Below are positions 1 through 10,844 of a DNA stretch of 64,000 nt, piece by piece. Under the pieces are notes generated by a model. That model was given only the letters and a program-made list of their open reading frames with translations. It was not told the origin of the DNA and made no database searches. The stretch lies in the NCBI GenBank assembly GCA_017311315.1, contig CM029666.1:37644749-37708748 (forward strand), given 5' to 3'. Position 1 is the first letter of the stretch. The number at the start of each line of letters is the position of its first letter. Made by a program: the position numbers and the translations under genes. The stretch comes from Dendrocalamus latiflorus (lineage: Eukaryota > Streptophyta > Magnoliopsida > Poales > Poaceae).

Positions 1-2160
1 TAGTTGTCGCCACCGCGATGGCACCTAGATAGCGGATATACTTGACGGGTTGTCCCTTTTGAATATTTTTATTTTTTATTTCTTGTGATTGGGAGGGATT
101 CTCACCCATGTTGCATGTCCCCAAATGATGACAATTTTATTTTACACTAGGTTTTCTTGTCCTATGGATTATTGTCCCTAATACCCAAACAAGCCCTAAG
201 AGTGAAGAGAGCATAGACAACAATGTCGCTAGTTTCAAGTTCCACTCATGGAGAAGCGTTACACTACGAAAGGGAAGAGAGAAAAGACGGTGGTCCCAAT
301 CTATGTTTGTTTGCGCATTTGCCCTCATTCATCAGCGCCCACTACATTTGTCTAGGCTATCATGGATTGCACCTAGCCAAGTGTCATTGCGCTCGCACCT
401 ACTGCTAGTTGTCGCCACCACGATGGCGCCTTGGTAGTGGACATACTTGATGGACTGCCCCTTTTGAATTTTGAATTTATCATTTCTTATGATTGGGAGG
501 GATTTTCACTCATATCTCATGCCCTCAAACGATGGTAGGGTTAATTATCACACTAGGTTTCCTTTTCCCAGAGATTATTGTACTTGCTACCCAAGAAAGC
601 CCTAAGAGTGAAGAGAGGATAGACAACAACGTCAATAGTTTCAAGTTCCACTCATGGAGAAGCGTTACACTAAGAAAGGAAAGAAAGACTGGTGGTCCCA
701 ATCTACGGTTTGTTCACGCATTTGCCCTCATCCATCAGTTCCCACTACAGGTGTCCAGGCTCTCATGGATCGCACCTAGCCAAGTGTCATTGCACTTGCG
801 CGCACCTCTAGTTGTCGCCACCACAATGTCGCCTTGGTAGCGAACGTACTTGATGGACCAACCCTTTTGAATTTTCAATTTTTCATTTGTTGTGATTGGG
901 AGGATTTTCACCGACGTCTCATGTCCCTAAACTTATCACACTAAGTCACATCCCATGGGAATCCCTATGGACCATAAAAATCCCCTTGGGCTTTATTTTC
1001 CTAGGGATTATTGTCCCTGCTAATGACACCCAAACAAGCCTTAAGAGTGGAAGAGAGAATAGGTAGCATAGTCGCCACTTAGTTTCACTCATGGAGAAGC
1101 GTTACACTAAGAAAGGGAAGAAAGGAAAGACGATGATCACAATCTATGGTTTGTTCGCTCATTTGCCCTCATCCATCAGCAACCACTACATGTGTCTAGG
1201 CTCTCATGGATCGCACATAGCCAAGTGTCATTGCACTGGCACTTGCCGCTAGTTGTCACCCCGTGACATCGCCTAGGTAGCTGGCGTATTTAACAGATTG
1301 CCCCTTTTGATTTTACTGATTTTTCATTTGTTGTGATTGAGAGGATTTTCGCCCATGTCCCATGTCCCCAAATGATGACAGGATTAATTATCACACTAGG
1401 TTACATCCTACAGGGATCCTTATTGACCATAAAAATCCCTTGGGCTTTACTTTCCTAGGAATTATTGTCAAACAAGCCCTAATAGCGGAAAAGAGGATAG
1501 ACAACAACGTCGCTAGTTTCAAGTTTCACTTATGGTGAAGCGTTATACTAAGAAAGAGAAGAGAAGAGAAGAAAGATGGCGGTCCCAATCTAAGGCTTTT
1601 TCATGCATTTGCCCTCAACCATTAGTGCCCACTACACGTGTTTAGGCTCTTATGGATTGCACCCAGCCAAGTGTCATTGCGCTCGCATGTGCTGCTAGTT
1701 GTTGCCACCGTGACAGCGCCTAGGTAGCGGACATGCTTGATGGACTACCCCTTTTGAATTTTTTTGATTTTTATTTCTTGTGATTGGGAGGGATTTTCAC
1801 CCATCTCTCATGTACCCAAAAGATGATAGGGTTAATTGTCACACTAGATTACATCCCACAGGGATGTCTATTGACCATAAAAATCACTCTTATGCTTCAT
1901 TTTTCCAAGGATTATTGTCGTGATACCCAAATAAACCCTAAGAGTGAAAAGGAGGATAGACAATAGGATCACCAGTTTCAAGTTCTACTCATGGTGAAGC
2001 ATTACACTAAGAAAGGGAAGAGATCAAAGACAGTGGTTCCAATCTGTGGTTTGTTCACGCATTTGCGCACGTCCATTGATGCCCATCACACGTGTCTGGG
2101 GTCTCCTGGATATCATTGCTCTTGTCAATCGCATGCATTACAATGTGACCTACTGTTAGC
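1..2160. repeat. Degenerate tandem array, five units of about 400-460 bp
   Basis: Five successive units begin with a variant of TAGTTGTCGCCACCGCGATG near positions 1, 406, 808, 1250 and 1692. Each carries the same ordered landmarks: a CCCTTTTGAATTTT stretch, a GTGATTGGGAGGGATTTTC stretch, AAACAAGCCCTAAGAG and GAAGCGTTACACTA. Unit lengths run from about 402 to 459 bp because of indels, notably one that removes the block around GGTTACATCCCA. The array starts before the window. No coding capacity survives through a unit. It ends about 500 bp upstream of the AAA ATPase gene. What the unit derives from is not recognised. Confidence 0.85.
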
Positions 2161-2353
2161 ACGTCATTGACATTCAGTTAAATCATACTCGTATACCGAT
2201 GTTACCTAAGGTGTATAAAAAATTACACAAATCAAATCTTGCAATACTAAAACCAAGCTCGAAACAGGTAACAAAACCCAGCCGCCAATCGGCACCACAA
2301 CTCAAGCCCGGCAGAGTCACCACCCATTCACCATCTTTGCCGAATCCGCCTAG

Positions 2354-2481
2354 GCAAACGGCGTCCCAACCAGCCACGCTCCGTAACGCCGACTTGCCGT
2401 CGACTCGTGGTCTCCACGCAAACGGCGTCCCAACCAGCCGCGCTCCGTAACGCTGACTTGCCGACGACGCGTGGTCTCCAC
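2354..2481 (+). repeat. 64-bp tandem duplication in the AAA ATPase promoter
   Basis: Positions 2354-2417 and 2418-2481 are two head-to-tail copies with a period of exactly 64 bp, both starting GCAAACGGCGTCCCAACCAG and ending GTGGTCTCCAC. They differ at only a few bases. The duplication lies 40-170 bp upstream of the TATA box, so it doubles any regulatory site in the unit. Confidence 0.9.
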
Positions 2482-2520
2482 GGCACCGAACCGCACCCCC
2501 CATTCCCACCCGATCCCCTC

Positions 2521-2528
2521 TATAAATA
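2521..2528 (+). promoter_or_regulatory. TATA box of the AAA ATPase gene
   Basis: TATAAATA follows a C-rich stretch and lies about 160 bp upstream of the start codon at 2680. This fits transcription starting near 2550 and a GC-rich 5' leader of about 130 bp. No other TATA-like element lies closer to the ATG. Confidence 0.7.
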
Positions 2529-2679
2529 AATACCAGCCCCGTCGCCCCCACCCTCGTCAGTCTTCAGTGTGGCTTTATCGCCTCCGAATCCGCTCCTCGC
2601 CCAGCCCAGACCCAGAGTTGCATGCCTCTGTTCGTAGTCGAGCGCACGCGCGTGAGGCGGCGGTAGGTGACGCAGAGAC

Positions 2680-5600
2680 ATGGAGCACAGGAGCCTCTTG
2701 GCGTCGGCCTTAGGCGTGGGCGTGGGCGTGGGCGTGGGCCTCGTCCTCGTGTCGGCGCGGCTGACCGCGCCGATTCCAGGCGGCGGCGGCGGCGGCGCCT
2801 CGGTCGCTGAGGTGGAGTCGGAGCTGCGTCGGCTGGTGGTCGACGGACGCGAGAGCGGCGTCTCCTTCGACGACTTCCCGTACTACCTCAGGTCCGTGGG
2901 GAAACCCCATCCAATGAGAAAAAAATCGTTTTTTTTCCTCCCGTCTTTTGACTTGTAGTAAAAGCGAGAAGCGATTACTATATATGACTTTGCTGGCATG
3001 CTGTGGGTAGGATCGGGGGCGATTTCTTTAGTGATCGCATCAACACGAGTCGTGTTCTAGGTGCTGTTCCGTCAATAGAAATTAGAATGTGTTTGTTGAG
3101 CTGAAACTAACAATTAGGCATGTGCTCCATGGCTTGTTTGCAGGGAGCAGATGAAGCTGGCGCTTACGAGCGCGGCGTACGCCTACCTCAGCCAGGCGGA
3201 CTTGCCCAAGCACATCCGGGTCCTCTCCGCCACCAGCCGCACCATACTGCTCTGCGGCACCTCAGGTTCGCGTCGCATCAGTGATCAGTACTTTCACAAT
3301 GTGAATCCTTTGGATTGCAACGATCATCTTTTGACAGGCGCGGCTTTTTGTTGCAGAGCTGTACCTGCAGTCACTCGCCAAGGCTCTGGCGCACCAGTTC
3401 AATGCTCGCCTGCTGCCGCTCCATGTCGCCGAATTCTCGCGCCGGGTCAGTTAGAAACTATTCGGGCAATTGTAATTTTGCTGTCACCCTGTTCTGCTAT
3501 GTTCCTGAACTCTTTGTCGTTGAATGCCATTGCAGATCCAGCACAAGTACGGCAGCCCAAGCAATACTCTGGTTGGTATCCTAATTCCGCCTTATGCATA
3601 TAGATGGTAGTTTCATTTTGTATGGTACATTCGGTTGATATTTTGAGGGGAAGGCAAAATTCAGGATTTTCAGTACTGTTCATCAGTTAATTGTGTGGAC
3701 CTGCAAATGTTTTCTTCAGTACATTGAGGGCCTCTGTATCGCCGCCTTTCCACGATCAGGTTTTTGGCCATTTTTTTCCTTCAGGAAACAAAACTTGAAT
3801 GTGAAACGGGTTGTCCTCGAATGAAACCATGGGCTCCTTGAGTAAGGACAACACTAACATGTCCACATTGAACGATTCGAGAAAGTAGAGATCCTGAATG
3901 TACAATTTTTACAGCATAGGAACATTTGTTGCGTCTATTATTTTGTAAAACTGGCGTTGCTATGAAAGATCTGATATTTGTTCTTGATGCAGGTCCATAA
4001 AAGATCCGAAACCAGGACAGCCTTGGATACAGTGTCTGGTTTGGTTGGATCTTTCAACTGGTTTCGCAAGAAGGATAAACCAAAAGGTTTCAAAGCATTA
4101 ATCAGTTTCTTTTTTAGAACAATTTAATATTTTTTTTGTAAGTCCATCTTTATGCAAGCCCTGCCTGCTGTTTGCTCTTTTTTGTTTTCGCACGGCTTCT
4201 GCCTATCAACTTTCAGGCTTGTCACTTGAGTCTTCTTTCCCTTAATCATGCATGTGATGCAACGCCCTTGCTACAATATCTGTGGTGTTCTGATTGTGTT
4301 TTCCTAAAACACTAATGCAGGATCACTGAATCGTGAAATGGGCCTTCTGGATTTAAGGACGAGGTAACATATATCTGTGAGGATATTAAGCTTCGGATAA
4401 AGATATTCTATTGAGCCTCTAATCATTTTATATTCTATTGAGCCTCTAATAACTTTTTTCTACCACTTCAGCGATTGTTGTACTAACAACACACCTTCAG
4501 TTCGGGTTCAGGTATCTTTATTACCTGGTGCGAAGGACTGTGACTCAGAATCTTCTGAAGAATTTGGTGAGTTATTTCTGTTCAACAAGATTCTCGTTCA
4601 CTTATGCCACAATTTCTCGTGTGCGTTGATCAAATGTAAGGCATAGTTGCCAGCTTCGACTAGTTTCAGACAACCCAGCATCCTCATTGTCCAGTAAATT
4701 AAAATGTGTCTGTTCATATTGGTTCATCCAGCTGAAATTCGGAAGCTAAATTAAAATGTGCTTGTCCTAGTCTATTTAGCTATTTGTGGGCCAACCTTGT
4801 CTCTTCTTTTGCACAGATTTATAGTGCAGGTACAAAGTCACAATTTTGCATGTGCAAGTTACTTACGGGTCCTCTTCTGATGCAGATTCATGTAGACAAA
4901 GCTGGAATTTAGATGAGAAAATTCTCATACGGTCCCTTTACAAGGTAATTCAGGCATTCAGCTGCTTGATCGAATTTGACGTGCATTACTTGTATTGTGA
5001 TCTGATATTGGAATCATTTTTGCAGATCATAGCTTCCATTTCTGAATGCAATCCAGTTATTCTTTACATAAGGGATGTCAACCAATTCCTTGCTAGTTCA
5101 GAGAGAGCATATTCTATGTTCCAGAAAATGTTGAACAAACTATCTGGACGAGTGTTGATAATTGGTTCATACTTCCTTGAATCTGATGAAGATAGCGACG
5201 ATGTTGATGAGGGTGTCAGTGCTCTATTCCCATATATTCTGGAGACTAAGCCTCCCAAAGAGGAGACCCATCTTGAGAAATGGAAAACCCAAATGGAAGA
5301 AGATAAGATGAAAGTCCAGAGTCAAGAAGTTAGAAACCACATTGCAGAGGTGCTCTCAGCAAACAATCTGGAGTGTGATGATTTGAACTCAATCAATGCA
5401 GATGATGATTTTAAAGTTATTGCAAATTACATAGAAGAAATTATGGTCCCAGCAGTCTCTTACCATTTGATGAATGACATGGACCCTGAATACAGAAACG
5501 GGAAGCTCATTATTTCTTCAAAGAGGTTAGCTAATTTATCATGACGATCCATTGTTAGCTCTATCCCCAGCTTTTGCTAACATGATTATTTCACAGCTTA

Positions 5601-7412
5601 TCTCAGGGATTAAGCATTTTCCAAGAGAGCAACGTTGGGAAAGATACAGTGGAAGCAAAGGATGAGGCAAAGAAGGTATCCCATATTTTCAACTAGCAAC
5701 ATGTTATCTTTAGCAGTTTACCAATGTAATTACTTATTATTTACAGTTTTGCCATCCCAACTTACAGGATATTCCAGACAACGAATACGAAAAGCGGATT
5801 AGACAGTCGGTTATACCCGCCAGTGATATAGGAGTGACATTTGATGACATTGGAGCACTGGCTGATATCAAAGAGTCACTTCAGGAGCTTGTCATGCTCC
5901 CACTGCAGCGGCCTGACCTCTTCAAAGGTGGTCTCCTGAAGCAATGCAGGGGAATTTTACTATTTGGACCACCTGGAACCGGGAAAACGATGCTTGCTAA
6001 GGCTATAGCAAATGAAGCCGGTGCTAGCTTCTTGAACATCTCTATGTCCACCATCACGTCGAAATGGTATGGAGAGACCGAGAAGAGCATCCGGGCTTTG
6101 TTCAGTCTGGCTGCTAAAATTGCACCGGCCATCGTTTTCGTGGACGAGGTGGACAGCATGTTAGGGAGTCGTGATCATCCCAACGAAAATGAGGTGTCGC
6201 GGAAAATCAAGAATGAGTTCATGACTCACTGGGATGGACTCTTGACGAAGTCCAACGAAGGGATTCTTGTCCTTGCTGCAACAAACAGACCGTTTGACCT
6301 TGACGAAGCGATTATAAGGAGGTTTGAGCACAGGTGTGTTTGAATGAGTGCTTTTAAAAAACTGTATTAATGAAAATTTAGCTTTCTGTAGATGAGTTGC
6401 TGATGTATCCTGTTGTGTCAAACAGAATCATGGTCGGCCTCCCAACTTCAGAGAGTAGACAGCTGATTTTGAAGACGCTGTTGTCGAAAGAGAAGGTTGA
6501 AAATATTGACTTCAAGGAGCTTGCTAAAATGACTGAAGGATACAGTGGCAGTGATCTGAAGGTTTGTACACTGTTTTGATTTTTGAACCTGTGGTATTAG
6601 GAAGTAGGAGCTATTCAGTGGTCACTCTCTGAAACACTAAAGCTGTATTTTTTTCCAGAATTTTTGCGTGGCGGCTGCTTATTGCCCTGTCAGAGAACTA
6701 CTTCAGAAAGAACAACAGAGGAAGAAGGTAAAACCAACTGAAACATATCCCTTAACCAAATTTGATGATCCGTAGCTTTGCCATTTTTCATGTAATTTTT
6801 GTCCAACGAGACCTGCAAACTCCATCATTGGTTTGCTTGATTAGGTAGCTTAACCAATCATATCATCATCTAAAATTGGCTAATGATAATTTGATGCCCC
6901 AGGATAAGGAGAATGAAGAAAATGCAGTGAGAGGGAAGGAGGAACCAGAAGAGAACCCCAAAAATCAAGAAAGCGGGAAGGAAAATTCGGAAAGCAAGAA
7001 AGGCGAGAAACACCAGTCAGAAACCAAGAAAGGCGAGAAAGACAAGTCAGAAACCAAGAAAGGCGAGAAAGACAAGTCAGAACCCGAGAAAGACAAATCA
7101 GAGAAAGACATAAAAGGCGAAGCTGGAGAGACCATTGCCCTCAGGCCGATAACCATGGATGACTTGAGGCAGGCAAAGGATCAAGTAAGTCGCTGGTGAC
7201 TCCATTTGCATTCTACACATACACAATATTTTCTACTAATAAACCTTATCTCCACAAAAAACAGTGTGCTAAACCGTTGCGCTTTTGACACTATGCAGGT
7301 CGCCGCAAGCTTTGCTAGTGAAGGCGCTGTCATGAATCAGATCAAGCAATGGAATGACCTATATGGCAAAGGCGGGTCGAGAAAGAAGGAGCAACTGACA
7401 TACTTCTTGTAG
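2680..7412 (+). CDS. AAA ATPase, membrane-anchored plant subfamily with C-terminal AAA module, 15 exons, 831 aa
   Basis: Exons I derive from splice sites and phase: 2680-2891, 3144-3265, 3357-3445, 3536-3571, 3993-4086, 4321-4363, 4472-4566, 4886-4944, 5026-5525, 5597-5675, 5768-6333, 6426-6561, 6659-6727, 6903-7184 and 7299-7412. All introns are GT-AG and the sum is 2496 nt, exactly 832 codons including the stop. Residues about 5-26 are a hydrophobic Gly-Val-rich segment, probably a membrane anchor. The AAA module starts near residue 460: Walker A GPPGTGKT at about 510-517, the KWYGE pore-loop region, Walker B IVFVDEVD with Asp569-Glu570, sensor AATNRP and an RRFEHR arginine region. A Lys/Glu-rich insert (exon 14) precedes the C-terminal helices. 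The family is the plant AAA group that resembles the spastin/Msp1 clade in its AAA domain; ATP-driven remodelling is expected, the substrate is unknown. The gene looks intact. Exon 4 (36 nt) and the exon 4-5 junction are the least certain parts. Confidence 0.93.
6987..7103 (+). repeat. 30-bp coding minisatellite in exon 14
   Basis: Three full copies and one partial copy of a 30-bp unit encode the ten-residue pattern SETKKGEKDK. Full copies are at 6987-7016, 7017-7046 and 7047-7076. The second and third are almost identical, so expansion is recent. The unit length is a multiple of three, so copy number changes keep the frame. The repeat lies between the AAA module and the C-terminal helix in a charged, probably disordered linker. 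Confidence 0.85.
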
Positions 7413-7808
7413 GGAAGGATTCAGATTTGTATATACTTGTATGTGAGGCTGGATGGCATTTGGCCCCTGGATGTACCTGCGCTTGGTGATGAAGCAGAGG
7501 AATGTTTGCAAGCGGTGCTCCGTGGATTCATTGGAGGCTATTCAATTGGGAGTAGTCGTTATACCGATAATTAATTTGGAGTTTGAGTTCGGGCATTCCC
7601 TTGTGTTAATTTGGAGTAATAATGTTGAACCTTGTTTTGGGAATGGATCGTTTCACCTCGAACAACATAGAATTTCTACAGAGCAGAGCAAAGCTACATT
7701 CCTGGTACTCTGGTCTTCTCTGTGTGTTAAATTTCTTCGTACCGTTAAACAATTAGAATAGTTGTGTTTTCACTGCTTATTAGTATTTTCATTAGTATAT
7801 GTTTTTAT
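7413..7808 (+). other. 3' untranslated region and downstream flank of the AAA gene
   Basis: About 350 bp of T-rich sequence follows the stop at 7412 without further coding signal, consistent with a plant 3' UTR. I cannot fix the polyadenylation site. The stretch ends where the Copia remnant begins near 7809. Confidence 0.5.
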
Positions 7809-9445
7809 TGTTGTTTAGGATTCATATTAGTGCTGATGTTTCCACTGGAGTTAGTGCTTAGCATTCACACGTGAGAGTATTCACACGTGAGAGTATTCAC
7901 ACTCATGTATTTATATATAAATAGATGATCAATAGAAATCAAATGTCTACCAGTTGCAAACCATTCTCTTGATATTTTCTAACATGGTATCAAAACCTAC
8001 TCTTCATATCTAATGATAACCTCTGCAAATACATTTGCCAGCCTAGAATTGTCAATCTCAGGATCGCTCAACACTCAAGCTGTCGGCTTGATATCCACTG
8101 GTCACCCATCCTTTGGTAATCCTACCAATGTGAAGTTGTCTCACGACAAGAACATGTTGTGGAAGGCGCAGGTTCTTCCTATCCTTTGCGGCGTACAGTG
8201 GCTTGGTCTTGCAGAAGGAACTGATCTGGCGCCGCCCCAGTTAATCGCGGCATCGACAAATGATGGAGCCGCATAGGTTTCTAATCCTGCATATACCGTC
8301 TGACTCAAGCGAGATCAGATGTGCCAAAGCCTGCTGCTATCTACCCTCTCGCTGGAGCTGTTGGGATAGGTGTTGTTTCTATCATCATCGACTGCAGTCT
8401 AGAATGCCCTCGAGCGCAAGTTTGTGACTCAATCTAGGGCATGTATTATGCAAATCCGACGGCAGTTAGCTACACTTCAGAAGTGGGATATAACGATAAT
8501 CGACTACTTCAACAAAGTCAAGAGCCTTACTGATGGGCTCGTTGCCGTCAGCAAACCACTCGAAGAGGAGGAGGTAATCATTTATCTTCTCACCGGTCTC
8601 GACAACTCCTATGATGTGCTAGTGACATCTGCGACCACTCGAACGGAGTCAATCACCCTCACTGATCTCTACTCACACATGCTAGAATATGAGATGCGTC
8701 ATGAGCAAAGCAATCTCATGTTCCTGCCCTTCACGAATATGATGTCTTGGGGGCAATCAAGGAAAACGTGGGTGAGGCGGTGGTGGTGGGCGTGGACGCG
8801 GCAGAGGTGGTGACCGCAGACAGTATTAGTACTAGGGTACCAATTATGGCAACCATCATAGCAGCGGCAATCATCATGGCGGCAACAAGGGGTCTGACAA
8901 TTAGTCTATCTGCCGATTATATGGAAAGATCAGCCATGTAGATTTTAAATGCTGCAAGCGTTTCGATCATGCGTTCTAGTAGGAGGAGCACACGGTGGCA
9001 AATGTCACCACGGGATCAGGGTATGACGTGCCCTAGTACACGGATACTAGGGTGACTGATCATATCACCGGAGAATTGAACAAACTGATGATACACGAGT
9101 GGTACTCTGGCAAAGATCATATTCACACAGCAAATTGTTCAAGTATGCCAATTGCTCATATTGGTTCTTCTAAAATTCATACGTCACATAAACTCTTGTT
9201 CCTAAATAATGTTCTTCATATTCCACACACAAATAAAAATCTATTATCTGTTTATAAACTCATGGCTGATAATAAGACATGTTTTGAATTTCATCATAAT
9301 TATTTTCTCATTAAGAATATACTTCAAAGAAGGTGCTCCTTCATGGTCCCGGTGAGGGTGGCCTATACCCCATTCCTAACCGCCCAGCTACATCTAGGAA
9401 TGCCCTCTCTATGATCAAACACAATCATGAGTGGTGAAATTTCTG
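7809..9445 (+). mobile_element. Decayed 5' part of a Copia LTR retrotransposon
   Basis: A short LTR-like stretch (about 7809-7984) holds a TATATATAAATAG box near 7912 and ends CTAACA. It is followed at once by TGGTATCAAAACC, a primer-binding site like the initiator Met tRNA complement. Downstream comes gag of the UBN2 type (about 8013-8941, broken by stops and frameshifts), a ruined zinc knuckle near 8920-8970, and a protease-like stretch from about 9040 reading DTxVTDHITGEL, a variant of the Copia DSGATDHITG pattern, continuing to HTNKNLLSVYKL. Similarity fades near 9445. No integrase, reverse transcriptase or 3' LTR follows, so the element is 3' truncated. The LTR start is uncertain. A 16-bp unit ATTCACACGTGAGAGT is repeated about three times at 7863-7905. 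Confidence 0.8.
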
Positions 9446-10028
9446 TTTAGTTTTATCTTTTTTTTTCACTTGCTTATCAATAGGGCAAAAGTCGTCAGCT
9501 TCATTTTTCCTCCGTTAAAAAGTGTGTCATCAGAACACCTTGAACTTGTTACTGTACGCATATATACTGTAAAACGCTACGACATAATACAGCTGCAGTA
9601 AAAAAAAGTACCTTCGATTGCTGTGCCCTTCGATTACTATTTGCTTGTGCCTTTGAGGCACTAAGGGAGAGGATAAGTTTCCCGTGCTTAGCGAACTAGT
9701 GCGTGAAGTATGTGCGCTAGGCTTTATATTGCAAAGCATTACAAGCAACTGGGAGGCAAGGCTTCTTTGACAATATCCAAAATAATACGAGGGAAATTCA
9801 ATTCTCTTTTTACAATATTACGATGTTATCCATTTATTATTAAAAGTTTATGACAGGTCATTTAGAGTTGCTAAGAAAAAAGAAAAATATACTACAAATT
9901 CTCGAAAAAAGCAAAACTTTTAACCTTTAATTTGACAGATCCAAGTTATAACGCTCGTATTAAAAAGAAAAGAGTCGTACGTATCACATACCAGCAAGAT
10001 TAATTCATTACAAGCAACATCTATCGAG
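9446..10028. other. AT-rich intergenic stretch, nothing recognised
   Basis: This stretch has no long open frame with codon-like character, no clear repeat ends and no recognisable domain. It separates the Copia fragment from the protease pseudogene and may hold the pseudogene's former promoter. Confidence 0.5.
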
Positions 10029-10227
10029 ATGCAAGGCCACTCCGCCGCCATCGTCACCATCCTCCTCCTGGTCCTCTCCCTCCATGACCTCCTCTGCTTG
10101 GGCTTGGCCCTGTCCACCGATGACGAGGCCAATAGCTTCCACCTCCAGGTCTCCCCACTGGTGGCGCCGGACTCCGCAGAGGAACGGCGCGAGCACTATC
10201 ACGCCATGGAGGCCAAGGACCTACTCC
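10029..10227 (+). pseudogene. 5' part of an aspartic-protease-like pseudogene (signal peptide and propeptide)
   Basis: The ATG at 10029 opens a frame whose first 26 residues look like a secretion signal: a polar start, then a Leu/Val/Ile-rich core ending LGLA. The following residues, with EERREHYHAMEAKDLL, resemble the propeptide of plant secreted A1 aspartic proteases. The frame is interrupted at 10228 by the Copia element; the homologous text resumes at 16613. Removing the element and one TSD copy leaves two in-frame TAG stops just after the junction, so the gene was probably dead regardless of the insertion. The family call is inferred from the pattern in the second half and would need a protein search. 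Confidence 0.6.
10223..10227. repeat. Left target site duplication ACTCC of the Copia element
   Basis: ACTCC directly precedes the LTR start TGTTGGATC at 10228 and is repeated as ACTCC at 16608-16612 directly after the right LTR. A 5-bp duplication is the expected LTR-retrotransposon signature. Confidence 0.95.
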
Positions 10228-10655
10228 TGTTGGATCTTTTCTGTGCTTGGGGTCTAGATCTGAGGGAGAGAGAGGAAGAGGTAGGGGCAGTACTAACTGT
10301 CGGAACCATTGGAGGAAGATCCGGCCATCGCTGGTTCATCGGTGTAGTCTGCGCACGGGCAGCGACGGTCGGAGAAGAGGACGGTGGCGGCGGCGGCGTA
10401 GATCCGGCGACGTCGACGGCGATGGTGTACTTCCCGTCGCTGACTGCGCCCCCTCTAGATCGGTTAGGGTTTGTGTGTCGGTGGGGATGTACGGCTCAGG
10501 CCAACCTCGTGAAACGAGCCGCCGGCCCCCACCCTCTATTTATTGCGCAGCGCGACGGGGGCCCACCAGCCAAGAGATGGACTGGGCGCCCCCGATCAGG
10601 GCGCGGATCAAGGCCCGATTAGCCGTTGGGCTAATCGGTTGAGATCAATCTAACA
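10228..10655 (-). repeat. 3' LTR of the Copia element (left copy)
   Basis: On the plus strand it runs from TGTTGGATCTTTT to GATCAATCTAACA, giving TG...CA ends on both strands. It matches the copy at 16180-16607 over its full 428 bp with six substitutions and no indel. A CTATTTATTG stretch near 10535 would give a TATA-like box on one strand. Confidence 0.95.
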
Positions 10656-10667
10656 TTCTCCCCCTTG
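10656..10667 (-). other. Polypurine tract of the Copia element
   Basis: The plus-strand text TTCTCCCCCTTG is the complement of CAAGGGGGAGAA. It lies directly inside the 3' LTR, where plus-strand DNA synthesis is primed in LTR retrotransposons. Confidence 0.9.
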
Positions 10668-10844
10668 ATCTCAATCTATGCTTTAACTTTTTATTACTTT
10701 TGACTTTACTCATTTCATCACAGATAAGTGCATAGAACATGTCTCATCGTCACGGTCAATCGCCGATAGATTTAACAGCTACAATACACCTCTCTGTTCT
10801 GAAATAGTTACTTTAATCTTTTGGGCCATCTTTTAGTCCAGGAA

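Noticed and set aside
2183..2551. Open frames on both strands upstream of the AAA gene
   Set aside because: They cover the duplicated GC-rich promoter and contain no recognisable domain.
3720..3760. Possible extra exon of the AAA gene
   Set aside because: An AG precedes and a GT follows, but including it disturbs the frame. Skipping it gives a phase-correct 832-codon total.
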